Assembly: GCA_002323515.1 (NCBI GenBank)
Contig: DCQQ01000014.1
Coordinates: 1-16,571, forward strand
Source: Balneolaceae bacterium UBA1514
GTDB lineage: Bacteria; Bacteroidota; Rhodothermia; Balneolales; Balneolaceae
Length of the DNA: 16,571 nt
Reading direction: 5' to 3'
The notes under the pieces were generated by a model that had not been told where the DNA came from, made no database searches, and saw only the letters and a list, made by a program, of their open reading frames with translations. Positions 1-8,600 of the stretch are shown here, in pieces; the first letter of the stretch is position 1, and each line of letters begins with the position of its first letter. Position numbers and translations under genes: made by a program.

Positions 1-366
1 GGGTTACAAAATGCAGATGATTTTGATCCAGAAACCGCTCGAACCATTGTGCTTACTGAACGAGCTGCGCGACAAGTCAAAAAGATAGTGGAGCAAGAAG
101 GCTTGGAATCAGAGCTTTATTTGCGTGTTGCGGTAGAAGGAGGTGGCTGCTCAGGTCTTAGTTACAAATTAGGCCTGGATCACCGAACCGATGAGGATCG
201 AGTATATGCCAGTTTTAATGTTGAGATTATCGTAAAAGAAGAACATCTGATGTACTTAGAAGGGATATGTATCGATTATCCCGATGGGCTGGATGCTCGC
301 GGCTTTGTGTTTGACAATCCCAATGCTACCGATAACTGTGGATGCGGTGAAAGCTTTGCCGTTTAA
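1..366 (+). CDS. A-type iron-sulfur cluster carrier (HesB/IscA/ErpA family), 5' end outside window
   Basis: A-type carrier proteins receive or hold Fe-S clusters and pass them to apo-enzymes in the cytoplasm. The three family cysteines are present: one in GGGCSGLSY and two in the C-terminal NCGCG. Counted from the GTG at position 49 they are C34, C97 and C99. The frame stays open upstream of that GTG to the window edge, reading DDFDPETARTIVLTERA. The real start is therefore probably outside the window, with GTG 49 as the fallback start (105 aa, close to the usual 105-120). The family call is firm. Which branch it belongs to (IscA, SufA or ErpA) cannot be settled from this fragment, and no suf/isc neighbours are visible. 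Its stop codon overlaps the stop of the convergent hslO gene by four bases. Confidence 0.9.
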   Translation, partial: GLQNADDFDPETARTIVLTERAARQVKKIVEQEGLESELYLRVAVEGGGCSGLSYKLGLDHRTDEDRVYASFNVEIIVKEEHLMYLEGICIDYPDGLDARGFVFDNPNATDNCGCGESFAV

Positions 367-1271
367 TTGCGCTGCGCTTTTGCCTTGGTGATTAATCCTC
401 GGATTTCCTGAGTAGAGATGTACTCTTTGTTGTTACAAAAATGACAAACGATTTCTTGCCCTTCATCTTCTAGATCTTTTAAATCTTCAAGACTAAGCAT
501 TGTCAATGCCCCTAAAAATCGCTTACGACTGCATCGACAAAAGAAATCGACAGGATTCCGACCAAGCTCTTTTACCTGTATAGGCGAGACGGAACGGTGC
601 ATAATATCATCAATGTATAATTTTTCCGAGAGCAATTGATCGATGGGTTGAAATGAAGCCAAACGCTCTTGGAGCATATCAATTTGTCCATCTGGTGCGT
701 CGGGAAGTCGCTGCAGAAGAAGGCCTCCAGCTTCGGATATGGCGCCGTCCTCTGTAATTCCTATATCCAGCATGACCGCAGAAGGAACCTGCTCGGATTG
801 TGCTAAATAGTGAGCAATATCTCGGGTTACATCCCCAGCAATTAATTCTATAGAACTGGTTCTGGGTTCTGCCTCATTGTAGAGCACCTTGGTTAAGCTG
901 AGCACACCTAAGCTTATACCGTCGGACAACGATACATCCGGGTCATCGTAGGCTAATTCGGCGCTAGGATTCCCTACATATCCTCGAACCTCTCCTAAAC
1001 TGTTCGCTTCTGCAACTACATATTGTAGGGGACCACTACCGTCTAGCCGAATTTGTATGCGTTCTTCCTTTTTTAATTCGGAAGCTAATAAAGCCGCAGC
1101 TGTTAGTGTTTTACCTAGAATTACGGTAGCTAGCAGGGATAAACCATGCCGGTCTCTGGCTTCTTTAACTAGCGCTGTTGTTTTGACCACAGAGAGTTTA
1201 AAATGTCCGTCTTTGGTCATTCCTTTAACTATTCGGTCTTTGAATAGGAAGTCTTCTTTAGTAATACTCAT
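363..1271 (-). CDS. hslO: Hsp33 redox-regulated chaperone
   Basis: Hsp33 is a cytoplasmic holdase chaperone. Oxidation switches it on: loss of zinc from its four-cysteine centre unfolds the linker and exposes the client-binding surface. The protein has 302 residues, near the usual 290-300. The zinc centre is intact at the C-terminus, with CRC at residues 245-247 and CHFC at 276-279, which is a CxC-x28-CxxC arrangement. The N-terminal domain is typical, with TTALVKEARDRHGLS near residues 31-45 and GPLQYVVAEAN near 80-90. The gene starts 2 bases after the stop of the upstream dehydrogenase gene, so the two are almost certainly cotranscribed. Its stop overlaps the stop of the convergent Fe-S carrier gene, which leaves no room for a terminator between them. 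Confidence 0.97.
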   Translation of the reverse strand: MSITKEDFLFKDRIVKGMTKDGHFKLSVVKTTALVKEARDRHGLSLLATVILGKTLTAAALLASELKKEERIQIRLDGSGPLQYVVAEANSLGEVRGYVGNPSAELAYDDPDVSLSDGISLGVLSLTKVLYNEAEPRTSSIELIAGDVTRDIAHYLAQSEQVPSAVMLDIGITEDGAISEAGGLLLQRLPDAPDGQIDMLQERLASFQPIDQLLSEKLYIDDIMHRSVSPIQVKELGRNPVDFFCRCSRKRFLGALTMLSLEDLKDLEDEGQEIVCHFCNNKEYISTQEIRGLITKAKAQRN

Positions 1272-1273
1272 GA

Positions 1274-2377
1274 TTATTTTTGAGCGTTGGCTAAACGCTG
1301 TTTTACAAGTTGGTTACTCGCTAAATTAGGGGTTAGATTGTGAGTTTTTGCGTAGTCAAAGACCTCTATCAGGGTGTGATAAATTTCGCGTGTTTGTTCG
1401 GCAGCTCTTTCGGGATTGTACCCGCCTATTTCGTTCGAAATATTAATGATACCCCCTGCATTTACCACATAATCGGGTGCGTAAAGGATGGATCTTTCTT
1501 TCAATCGTTGGCCGTGCACTTCTTCGCGGAGGATATTATTTGCGCCACCCACGATAAAGTCACAAGCTAAATGGTCCAGCGTATCGTCATTGATCACCCC
1601 GCCTAGTGCGCAGGGGCTTAGTATGTCGACCCGGTGGGAAAGAATATGTTCAGGAGCAAGGATCTCTGCCCCTACTTCTGCAGCCAGTTGTTTGGCCTTT
1701 TCGGGATATATGTCAGAAATATAGAGTATTGCGCCTTCTTTTTGGAGGTGCTTAGCTAAATAGGACGCCACATGTCCGGCTCCTTGTACGGCGATTTTCT
1801 TTCCTTCCAAACTATTTTGGCCTGTTGCGTATTGCATTGAGGCCTTCATGCTTACGTAAACTCCAAGCGCAGTAAAGGGAGAGGGATCACCACTACCGCC
1901 TAAATGCTTTGGTAGTCCGGTAACGTGAGGGGTCTCTTGATGCACCCAAGCCATATTTTCTTCGTCCATACCCACATCCTCAGCGGTAATGTATTGCCCA
2001 GCTAGAAAATCTACACATCGTCCGAAGGCTCGAAACAGTTCCTCGGATTTATCGGTTCTTGAATCTCCTATGATGACCGCTTTTCCTCCTCCTTGATTAA
2101 GTCCGGAAATAGCTGCTTTGTAGGTCATGCCTTTTGAAAGCCGGAGTACATCATCCAGAGCGGCGTCAAGATTAGGATATGGCCACATCCTGGCGCCACC
2201 TAAAGAGGGTCCAAATGTGGTATCGTGAATGGCGATGATAGCTTGAAGCCCTGTTTTTTCATCCTTGAAATAAATGACTTGTTCATGTGCGGCTGTAGCA
2301 GGTGAGTACACAGGGGTATAAAAAAGCCCGGAGGAAATTTCTGTAGCTTTTTCGAACAGTGTAAAAGCGTCGCTCAT
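1274..2377 (-). CDS. Leu/Phe/Val-type amino acid dehydrogenase (leucine dehydrogenase family)
   Basis: This family of NAD-dependent cytoplasmic enzymes reversibly deaminates branched-chain or aromatic amino acids to 2-oxo acids and ammonia. The protein has 367 residues, the usual length for the leucine/phenylalanine branch and shorter than the glutamate dehydrogenases. The substrate-side sequence FGPSLGGARMW (residues 55-65) is followed by LSKGMTYKAA (80-89), which carries the catalytic lysine at 87, and by a glycine-rich GGGKAVI. The Rossmann dinucleotide-binding motif GAGHVA is at 199-204. Leucine is the likeliest substrate, but sequence alone cannot separate Leu, Val and Phe preference. 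It is the first gene of a two-gene unit with hslO (2-base gap) and is divergent from recJ. I see no strong Shine-Dalgarno sequence before its ATG. Confidence 0.93.
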   Translation of the reverse strand: MSDAFTLFEKATEISSGLFYTPVYSPATAAHEQVIYFKDEKTGLQAIIAIHDTTFGPSLGGARMWPYPNLDAALDDVLRLSKGMTYKAAISGLNQGGGKAVIIGDSRTDKSEELFRAFGRCVDFLAGQYITAEDVGMDEENMAWVHQETPHVTGLPKHLGGSGDPSPFTALGVYVSMKASMQYATGQNSLEGKKIAVQGAGHVASYLAKHLQKEGAILYISDIYPEKAKQLAAEVGAEILAPEHILSHRVDILSPCALGGVINDDTLDHLACDFIVGGANNILREEVHGQRLKERSILYAPDYVVNAGGIINISNEIGGYNPERAAEQTREIYHTLIEVFDYAKTHNLTPNLASNQLVKQRLANAQK

Positions 2378-2554
2378 AAAGGATGGATCTTAGGAGATGA
2401 GTTTTTCGTAAATATACCAAAAAGCCTCGAGGTTTACTTAGTATCTAAGTGTGGAATAAAGTATAATTCAAACAATATAGTTTGAACTGGTCAATTGGTG
2501 TGACAGCCAATGCACCTCTTATGAATAAAAATAAAAATAAAGGAAACCATAACT
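2378..2554. promoter_or_regulatory. Divergent intergenic region with several inverted repeats
   Basis: This 177-base stretch separates the divergent dehydrogenase and recJ genes and must hold both promoters. Four dyads can be read. CCTCGAGG (2425-2432) is a perfect 8-base palindrome. ACTTAG-TAT-CTAAGT lies at 2436-2450. TTCAAAC-N6-GTTTGAA lies at 2467-2486 and is a perfect 7-base inverted repeat with the half-site spacing of a dimeric regulator. ATTGG-N8-CCAAT lies at 2494-2511. A TATAAT hexamer (2462-2467) abuts the third dyad, but I find no convincing -35 box at the right distance. The dyads are seen directly. Their role as operators, or as transcript hairpins in the recJ leader, is inference. 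Confidence 0.4.
2467..2486. repeat. Perfect 7-bp inverted repeat upstream of recJ, candidate operator
   Basis: TTCAAAC and GTTTGAA face each other across a six-base AT spacer, 68 bases upstream of the recJ ATG. This is the strongest dyad in the divergent region. It could bind a dimeric regulator or form a small hairpin in the recJ leader. No known regulator is identifiable. Confidence 0.4.
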
Positions 2555-4258
2555 ATGTCATTCCGCTGGGTCATTACACAGCCGGAACAGGAGGAAGCTG
2601 TGTCCACTTTAATGGAGATGCTCAACGTTCCGGAATCCATAGCTCGACTATTGGCAATACGGGGTATTTCAAGCTTTGAAGATGCAAAACAATTTTTCCG
2701 ACCATCCTTAAACGAATTATACGATCCTTTTCTAATGAAAGATATGGACCGAGCATCCGAGCGTCTTTCCTTAGCTATTCGTTCTAATGAAAAAGTACTG
2801 GTGTACGGGGATTATGATGTTGATGGTACCACCGCAACGGCTATTGTCTATTCCTTCCTAAAGGAATTCGGAGTGGTGGTGGACTATTATATTCCCCATC
2901 GATTTAAAGAGGGATACGGGATTAACCCAGAAGGTGTGCAGTATGCTCATGAGATGGGCGCGCAGGTCATTGTATCGGTGGATTGCGGTATTACTGCCAT
3001 TGAAGAAGCCGAGGAAATTAAGGCCTTGGGTATGGATCTCATTATATGTGACCACCATACAGTAGGAGTTGCGTTGCCCAATGCTTATGCCGTCTTAGAC
3101 CCTAAACGAGAAGACTGCTCCTACCCATTTGATGGATTGTCGGGAGCGGGTGTTGGTTTTAAGTTGGTTCAGGCTACTCTAGCCCGTTTGGGGCTTCCTG
3201 CGAAGGTAGCTTATGATTATTTGGATCTACTGGCCGTTTCCATAGCGTCGGATATCGTGCCCATTATCGATGAAAACAGAATATTGATGTGGGCTGGCTT
3301 AGAGCGGCTCAGAACTAACCCGAGAGTTGGAATTCAAGCACTGATGAACCTAATACGGGTGCCACAAGCAGAATTGGATACCAAAAAAATTGTGTTTTCC
3401 ATTGGCCCAAGAATCAATGCAGCGGGCCGGATGGGAGATGCGTCCACAGCAGTGAAATTATTGATTGCCAAGGATGAGCCCGAGGCCAACTTAATGGCCT
3501 TAGAATTGGAAGGAATTAATGCGAAGCGGCGCGATACCGATACTACCACAATGAATGAAGCGGTCGAACAGATTGAAGAGCAGCTGAATATGGATCGTAT
3601 ATCCGCACTGGTGCTATTTAATCCAGATTGGCACTTAGGGGTCATAGGCATTGTTGCTTCCCGTTTGGTGGACCAATATCATAGGCCAGCCATTATGCTA
3701 AGTGAGGTCGATGGAAAGATCAAAGGCTCTGCCAGAAGTATCCGTGGATTTAACATTTACGAAGCAATTCGGGAGTGCGAAGATTTACTGGAGCAATTTG
3801 GTGGGCATGAATACGCGGCTGGTTTAACTCTAAAGGATGGCGCGCTAAAAGAGTTTCGAAAACGAATGAATAGCAAGGCAGTAAAAGAACTCTCTGGAAG
3901 CTCCTTTGAAGCTGAATTACTGGTTGATGCAGAAATAAACCTGGCAGAGATCGATGGAAAGTTTTGGAAATTGCTGCATCAGTTTCAACCATTTGGCCCT
4001 GCCAATACGAAACCCCTGTTTACCAGTAAGGGGTTAAGCACAGTTGGAGTACCGACCATAGTTGGGAATGGGCATTTAAAGCTTCGATTAAAGCAGGAGG
4101 GCTCTCCAATATTTGATGCGATTGGCTTTAATATGCATGATTTAATGCCCATAGTAAGGGACGGAAAAAAGTTCGACATCGCATACCAACTGGAAGAAAA
4201 CACTTGGAATGGCAACACATCCATACAGATTCATTTGCGTGATATTAAGGAATCTTAG
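2555..4258 (+). CDS. recJ: Single-stranded-DNA-specific 5'-3' exonuclease RecJ
   Basis: RecJ degrades single-stranded DNA 5' to 3' in recombination (RecF pathway), mismatch repair and base excision repair. The protein has 567 residues, close to the E. coli enzyme (about 577), and has no C-terminal extension. DHH phosphoesterase motif I is GDYDVDG (residues 85-91, metal-binding aspartates 86, 88 and 90). The DHH signature is at 166-168 within CDHHTVG, and the DHHA1 motif FGGHEYAAG has GGH at 416-418. The C-terminal part matches the RecJ OB-fold region. The ATG at 2555 is preceded by an AAGGA-like sequence at a usable distance. A longer overlapping frame starting at 2482 has no family similarity. 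tRNA-Phe lies 54 bases downstream on the same strand. Confidence 0.97.
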   Translation: MSFRWVITQPEQEEAVSTLMEMLNVPESIARLLAIRGISSFEDAKQFFRPSLNELYDPFLMKDMDRASERLSLAIRSNEKVLVYGDYDVDGTTATAIVYSFLKEFGVVVDYYIPHRFKEGYGINPEGVQYAHEMGAQVIVSVDCGITAIEEAEEIKALGMDLIICDHHTVGVALPNAYAVLDPKREDCSYPFDGLSGAGVGFKLVQATLARLGLPAKVAYDYLDLLAVSIASDIVPIIDENRILMWAGLERLRTNPRVGIQALMNLIRVPQAELDTKKIVFSIGPRINAAGRMGDASTAVKLLIAKDEPEANLMALELEGINAKRRDTDTTTMNEAVEQIEEQLNMDRISALVLFNPDWHLGVIGIVASRLVDQYHRPAIMLSEVDGKIKGSARSIRGFNIYEAIRECEDLLEQFGGHEYAAGLTLKDGALKEFRKRMNSKAVKELSGSSFEAELLVDAEINLAEIDGKFWKLLHQFQPFGPANTKPLFTSKGLSTVGVPTIVGNGHLKLRLKQEGSPIFDAIGFNMHDLMPIVRDGKKFDIAYQLEENTWNGNTSIQIHLRDIKES

Positions 4259-4267
4259 CGATGTGTA

Positions 4268-4296
4268 TTGTTTCTCCAAGCTAAAGGGTGTATCTT
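4268..4296 (+). promoter_or_regulatory. Candidate sigma-70-like promoter for tRNA-Phe
   Basis: TTGTTT (4268-4273) and TATCTT (4291-4296) are 17 bases apart. They lie between the recJ stop and the tRNA, placing a start site about 7-10 bases before the mature 5' end. Each hexamer matches the consensus only partly (3/6 and 4/6). The position and spacing are the main support. Read-through from recJ is the alternative. Confidence 0.35.
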
Positions 4297-4312
4297 TTCC
4301 ATCCTTTTGATT

Positions 4313-4388
<76 letters not shown>

Positions 4389-4463
4389 TTGAAAAACATT
4401 TTTTATCACTAACTTATAGACTCTCAGGTTCTTATTTGGGGGAAATTAGGGGAATTGAAACAA

Positions 4464-4477
4464 CCGTTGGTGAACGG
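4464..4477 (-). terminator. Weak candidate terminator of the small lipoprotein operon
   Basis: On the minus strand, CCGTT-CACC-AACGG forms a 5-base stem with a 4-base loop and is followed by the T-rich TTGTTTC. It lies about 70 bases past the stop of the 59-codon ORF. The stem is short and the T tract is interrupted, so this is only a possible intrinsic terminator. Confidence 0.25.
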
Positions 4478-4548
4478 AGAAAAATGAAAAACCGTGGGAT
4501 TGCATCTGAAAATACAATGAATTTTATCCATAGCGTGTTACCGCAATA

Positions 4549-4728
4549 TCACATCTCAGTATAACTAGCGGGTATCATTCTTTCAAGATAATAACCAACT
4601 ACGCACATGAAAAAGACCCTTAAGAGTACATACGCTACATCATCCTGTTTAAAGAGTACGTAGGTAGAAAGTAGTATGGTAAAAACGATCCACCGTATTT
4701 TTTGAGATCGGATAAAAAAATCTCTCAT
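4549..4728 (-). CDS. Small two-helix membrane protein, coupled to upstream lipoprotein gene
   Basis: I do not recognise a family. This 59-codon ORF begins at an ATG that overlaps the TGA of the preceding lipoprotein gene (ATGA, four bases), an arrangement that favours translational coupling. It starts MRDFFIRSQKIRW, a basic N-terminus. Two hydrophobic stretches follow: WIVFTILLSTYVLF (residues 13-26) and AYVLLRVFFMCVVGYYL (about 32-48), separated by the polar turn KQDD. A small inner-membrane hairpin protein is the natural reading. Support comes from the overlap, the coherent membrane pattern and a normal stop. It is short enough to be missed by length-limited gene finders. There is no similarity-based evidence, so a chance ORF remains possible. 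Confidence 0.55.
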   Translation of the reverse strand: MRDFFIRSQKIRWIVFTILLSTYVLFKQDDVAYVLLRVFFMCVVGYYLERMIPASYTEM

Positions 4729-5105
4729 TGGACCACCTTATTTTTGACAAACACGACCACCTTTCCTGAAATAAGATAGATGTCCGTACTTATCCTGCCG
4801 CCTGCTCTGTCACCTAAACTCAGATCTATTATCGCATCGCCCCCTTCTTGTCTTACTTTGTCTTTAATTTCTTTGAGCATCTTCTCTAATTCACAGCTAC
4901 ATCCTTCCACAGAAATTTCGCCAATGATGTCATAGTCATTTATATTTAATTGTTCTTGGTTGTAAACCTTGACCTCAAAGTTTTCGTCTTTACGTTCTCG
5001 CGAACTATTGTCATACGGGATATAATTGGGAGTTATACACCCATATAATGCTATTATGCTAATAAGTAGAAATATTCTAGTATTTGGTTGAATCACAGGG
5101 TTCAT
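4725..5105 (-). CDS. Small hypothetical lipoprotein
   Basis: The function is unknown. The 126-residue product has an N-terminal hydrophobic segment, FLLISIIALYGC, ending in a lipobox-like L-Y-G-C (cysteine at residue 22), so it is probably lipid-anchored outside the inner membrane. The mature part contains YDIIGEISVEGCSCE, then a charged helix (LEKMLKEIKDKVRQEGGDAI), then beta strands ending in GKVVVFVKN. This resembles small periplasmic lipoproteins in which a 'GDAII' helix-strand unit packs on a sheet (RcsF- or DUF4156-like), but that is only a shape comparison. Two extra cysteines (CSC) in the mature part could form a disulfide. The gene heads a two-gene unit with the 59-codon membrane ORF and is divergent from the broken DUF3784 gene. 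Confidence 0.75.
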   Translation of the reverse strand: MNPVIQPNTRIFLLISIIALYGCITPNYIPYDNSSRERKDENFEVKVYNQEQLNINDYDIIGEISVEGCSCELEKMLKEIKDKVRQEGGDAIIDLSLGDRAGGRISTDIYLISGKVVVFVKNKVVQ

Positions 5106-5170
5106 TGTATTGATAGAGAAAGTAATTTACCATTTAGCAATCTATATATTTACTTAGCAGAGGTCAAACT

Positions 5171-5497
5171 ATGATATATGTTATTATTGGTGTAAGCCTA
5201 ATTTTTGGATCTTTATCGTTCATCTTGACGAAAGATAATGCTCAATACTATTTAGCCGGATATAAGACGATGCCTAAAGAATAAAGAGAGCAATTCGATA
5301 TCAAGGTTTATCTTAAGATAATTAAGCAGGAGGCTCACATAACATTAGCTATAAGCACCTTCCTGCTGGGCGTAGCAACACTATTTTGGTTTGGGGATCG
5401 GGTGGCGTCACTTTCTATATCAGGCTATCCCTTACTTTTTTACGGTTATTTCCTCTTTAAAAGAGATTCATTATTCAAGCAAAAAAAGCTTAAATAG
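5171..5497 (+). pseudogene. DUF3784-like small membrane protein gene interrupted by an in-frame TAA
   Basis: The frame starts at ATG 5171, preceded by a GAGG at 5159-5162, and reads MIYVIIGVSLIFGS, a membrane helix, then YYLAGYKTMPKE. A TAA follows at 5282-5284 (codon 38). The same frame then continues REQFDIKVYLKIIKQEAH, a second helix (TLAISTFLLGVATLFWFG), a third hydrophobic stretch and a TAG at 5495-5497, 108 codons in all. The order helix, AGY-x-TM-x-x-E-x-R-x-x-(F/Y)-D-x-x-K, helix, helix is how I recall the DUF3784 family, where the stop position is normally an acidic residue. A single GAA-to-TAA change would explain it. There is no frameshift, so the decay is recent, or the stop is a sequencing error or is read through. 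The native function of the family is unknown. Confidence 0.75.
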
Positions 5498-5525
5498 TTA
5501 AAGCACTTATTTTTTCTTTGTACTC

Positions 5526-5554
5526 TTGACGAAAAGGCGCATATATGATAGTAT
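5526..5554 (+). promoter_or_regulatory. Candidate promoter for the BNR-repeat protein gene
   Basis: TTGACG (5526-5531) and TAGTAT (5549-5554) are 17 bases apart, about 80 bases before the ATG at 5635. The first hexamer matches the sigma-70 -35 consensus at 5/6 and the second matches the -10 at 4/6. A short direct repeat follows immediately (CATATCAAA twice, 5559-5567 and 5570-5578, with an 11-base period). It could be an activator or repressor contact site on one face of the helix, or chance in AT-rich DNA. Confidence 0.4.
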
Positions 5555-5634
5555 GATCCATATCAAATTCATATCAAATAATCACCAAACCTCATCGAAC
5601 TCATACCGAACCCTCTAACCGATTAGCTAATTCC

Positions 5635-8600
5635 ATGTCAAATCATATCGCGATTCGAAAAACACACCTTCATTTTAGTCTGAGCTTTTTATTCGTTATT
5701 TCTACCTCATTTTCAGCCTTGGCTCAAAATATATCAACCAGTGAGGTTTGGAGCATACAAGAGCTCTATGAATCGGCGGCACGTAGTATGGAGCTTAGGG
5801 GCATAGGACCTGCGGCGATGGGTGGGAGGATTTCAGATATTAAGATAGACCCTAATGACCCATCGACCTGGTATGTAGCGGTTGGTTCAGGTGGTGTTTG
5901 GAAGACGGTTAACAGTGGTACGACTTGGGAAGCTATATTTGACGATCAAACGTCTTATTCGATTGGAACTATTGAGATTGACCCGAATAACTCGAAGGTG
6001 ATTTGGGTGGGAACCGGCGAGAATGTGAGTGGCCGTCATGTGGCTTGGGGTGACGGGGTGTATAAAAGCGAGGATGCTGGTAAAAGCTGGGAAAAAATGG
6101 GGTTGGATGGATCGGATCATATTGGCCGAATTTTGGTTGATCCCAGAAATAGTGATGTCATTCTGGTTGCCGTAGAAGGTCCTTTATGGTCATCAGGTGG
6201 CCTAAGAGGAGTTTTTAGGACAACGGATGCCGGCAAAAATTGGGTGCAGGTACTTGATAATGACGAGAAAACCGGAGCGACTGATTTGGAGTTTGATCCA
6301 TCAAATCCGGACGTAATCTACGCAGCTACTTATGAGCGTCGCCGTAAAATCTGGGCTTTTTTAGCTGGTGGGCCCGGTTCTGGAATTCATAAGTCAACGG
6401 ATAATGGTCGCACTTGGAAGGAGCTTAGTAGTGGGTTACCACAGGCGGATATGGGAAAAATTGGCTTAGCAGTAAGTCCAGCAGATCCTAATTTGGTGTA
6501 TGCTACCATAGAATCGGATCCAGCGAATAAGGGTTTTTATCGTTCTACGGATAAAGGCGAGAGTTGGGAAAAGCGTAACAGCTATACCTCGGGTGGTACC
6601 GGGCCGCATTATTATCAGGAGATTGAAGCTTCTCCAACCAATGCAGACGTAGTTGTTCAAATGGATGTGTTTTATCAGGTCACTCGAGATGGGGGAGCAA
6701 CCTTCAACTATTTAGAAACAGGTCGATCAAAGCATAGCGACAATCACGCCTTATGGATAGACCCTACCAACATAGAGCATATGTTAGCGGGCTCGGATGG
6801 CGGTTTATATGAGTCTTTTGATGAGGGGAAGACCTGGAGATTTTTGTCTAATTTGCCTATAGCCCAGTTCTATAAAATTGGAGTCGATAATGCCGAGCCT
6901 TTTTACAATGTGGTGGCTGGAGCGCAGGATTTAGGAACCCTAATTGGGCCTTCTCGCACCTTGAATGGAGAGGGCATTCGGAATCAAGATTGGTATGTAC
7001 CTCTGGGAGCCGATGGGTATGATGCGACATTCGACCCTACGGATCCGAATATTGTGTATATGGAAATTCAGCAAGGGGTGTTGTATCGTTTGGATAGAAG
7101 AACCGAGGAACTAATGGATATTCAGCCTCAGCCCTCACCGGGAGATCCAGCCGAACGATTCAATTGGGATGCACCTATTGTTATAAGTCCTCATGATAAC
7201 AAAACACTCTATTTCGGTTCTCAACGGGTGTGGAAAAGCATGAATCGTGGAGACTCTTGGACGCCCATCAGTGGAGATTTAACCACTAACACCAATCCTT
7301 TTGAACTACCTATGCAGGATCGGGTCCCAGGAATTGATGCGTTGTATGACAATGGGGCTATGTCTAAATTCGCCACCCTGACGGCAATAGCGGAGTCACC
7401 GGTACAGGCGGGGATGCTTTATACTGGGTCGGATGATGGACTTGTACATGCCAGTGAGGATGACGGGCAAAGCTGGACCCAAGCGGCGGATCTCCCTGGT
7501 ATGCCCCCGTTGTCTTTCATCAACGATATTGAAGCCTCTTCGCATGATGCCCAAACCGTATTTGTGGCAGCTGACGCGCACAAAGAAGGGGATTACACAC
7601 CTTATATATATAGGAGCACCAATCGGGGTAAATCCTGGAAAAATATCTCTGGCGACCTTCCTGACGGGGTAATTGTTTGGTCCATTAAGCAAGATCCAGT
7701 ACGGTCAGACTTATTGTTTGTTGGCGCCGAGAATGGGATGTATTTCTCATACAATGCTGGGTTAAATTGGATCAAGCTTGCTGCTTCTGCCCCAACCATA
7801 TCGTATCGTGATATTGAATTACATGAGCGCGATCATGATCTAATCGGGGGTACTTTCGGTCGAGGAATATACATACTGGACAATTATTCTCCGCTTCGGC
7901 ATATACCCGATTTGGCTGAGCACCAAAGCCACACCATTTTTCCGGTTCGTGATGCGTGGTGGTATATCGAACAAACGCCCATGCAAGCCAGTGGAATGCC
8001 TTCTCAAGGCTCTGCAGCCTACCGAGCGCCCAATCCACCATTTGGAGCTACCATTAGTTACTACCTAGCAGACTTACCAGAAACAGCGGCGCAGCAGCGG
8101 AAATCGGAAGTAAAAGCACTAGAAGCCGACGGTAAAGACATTCCCTTTCTGGGGTGGGAAGCCCTCCGGGCCGATGCACTCGAGGACGCCCCAAAAACAT
8201 TGTTGCTCATTAAAGATGCGTCAGGGGAACCAGTTCGATGGTTAGAAGGTGGACAAAGCCGTGGTTTTCATCGGACAACCTGGGATCTACGCTTACCGGC
8301 CCCTGATCCTATCAGTTTTGCTACGCCTGGTTTCCGCCCGCCATGGGCAGGAACTCCACAAGGACCACTGGCCGCGCCAGGAACGTATAGTGTAGAACTA
8401 TACGTGCTACACAATGGTAAATTAGAAGCCCAAGGAAGTGTGCAGAAGTTTGTGGTTAAGCCGATACCTGCCATAGAAGGTCGAGATTTTGAGGAAACCT
8501 TTGCTTTTCATAAGGAGCTAAATGATCTCTCGCGTGAAATGAGTAGCGCTGGAAGGTCACTTGGGGAAGCCTCTAATCGTCTTCGCCACATAGAAGCAGC

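Noticed and set aside
2482..2679. ORF overlapping the start of recJ in another frame.
   Set aside because: The recJ frame has full family motifs and a ribosome binding site; this one is low-complexity and unrecognisable.
5559..5578. Direct repeat CATATCAAA as a possible CRISPR or iteron array.
   Set aside because: Only two 9-base copies with a 2-base gap; too short and too few for either.
7396..7692. Several antisense and out-of-frame ORFs of 60-100 codons inside the BNR gene.
   Set aside because: They shadow a long gene with continuous repeat motifs, and none has a signal, domain or ribosome binding site.
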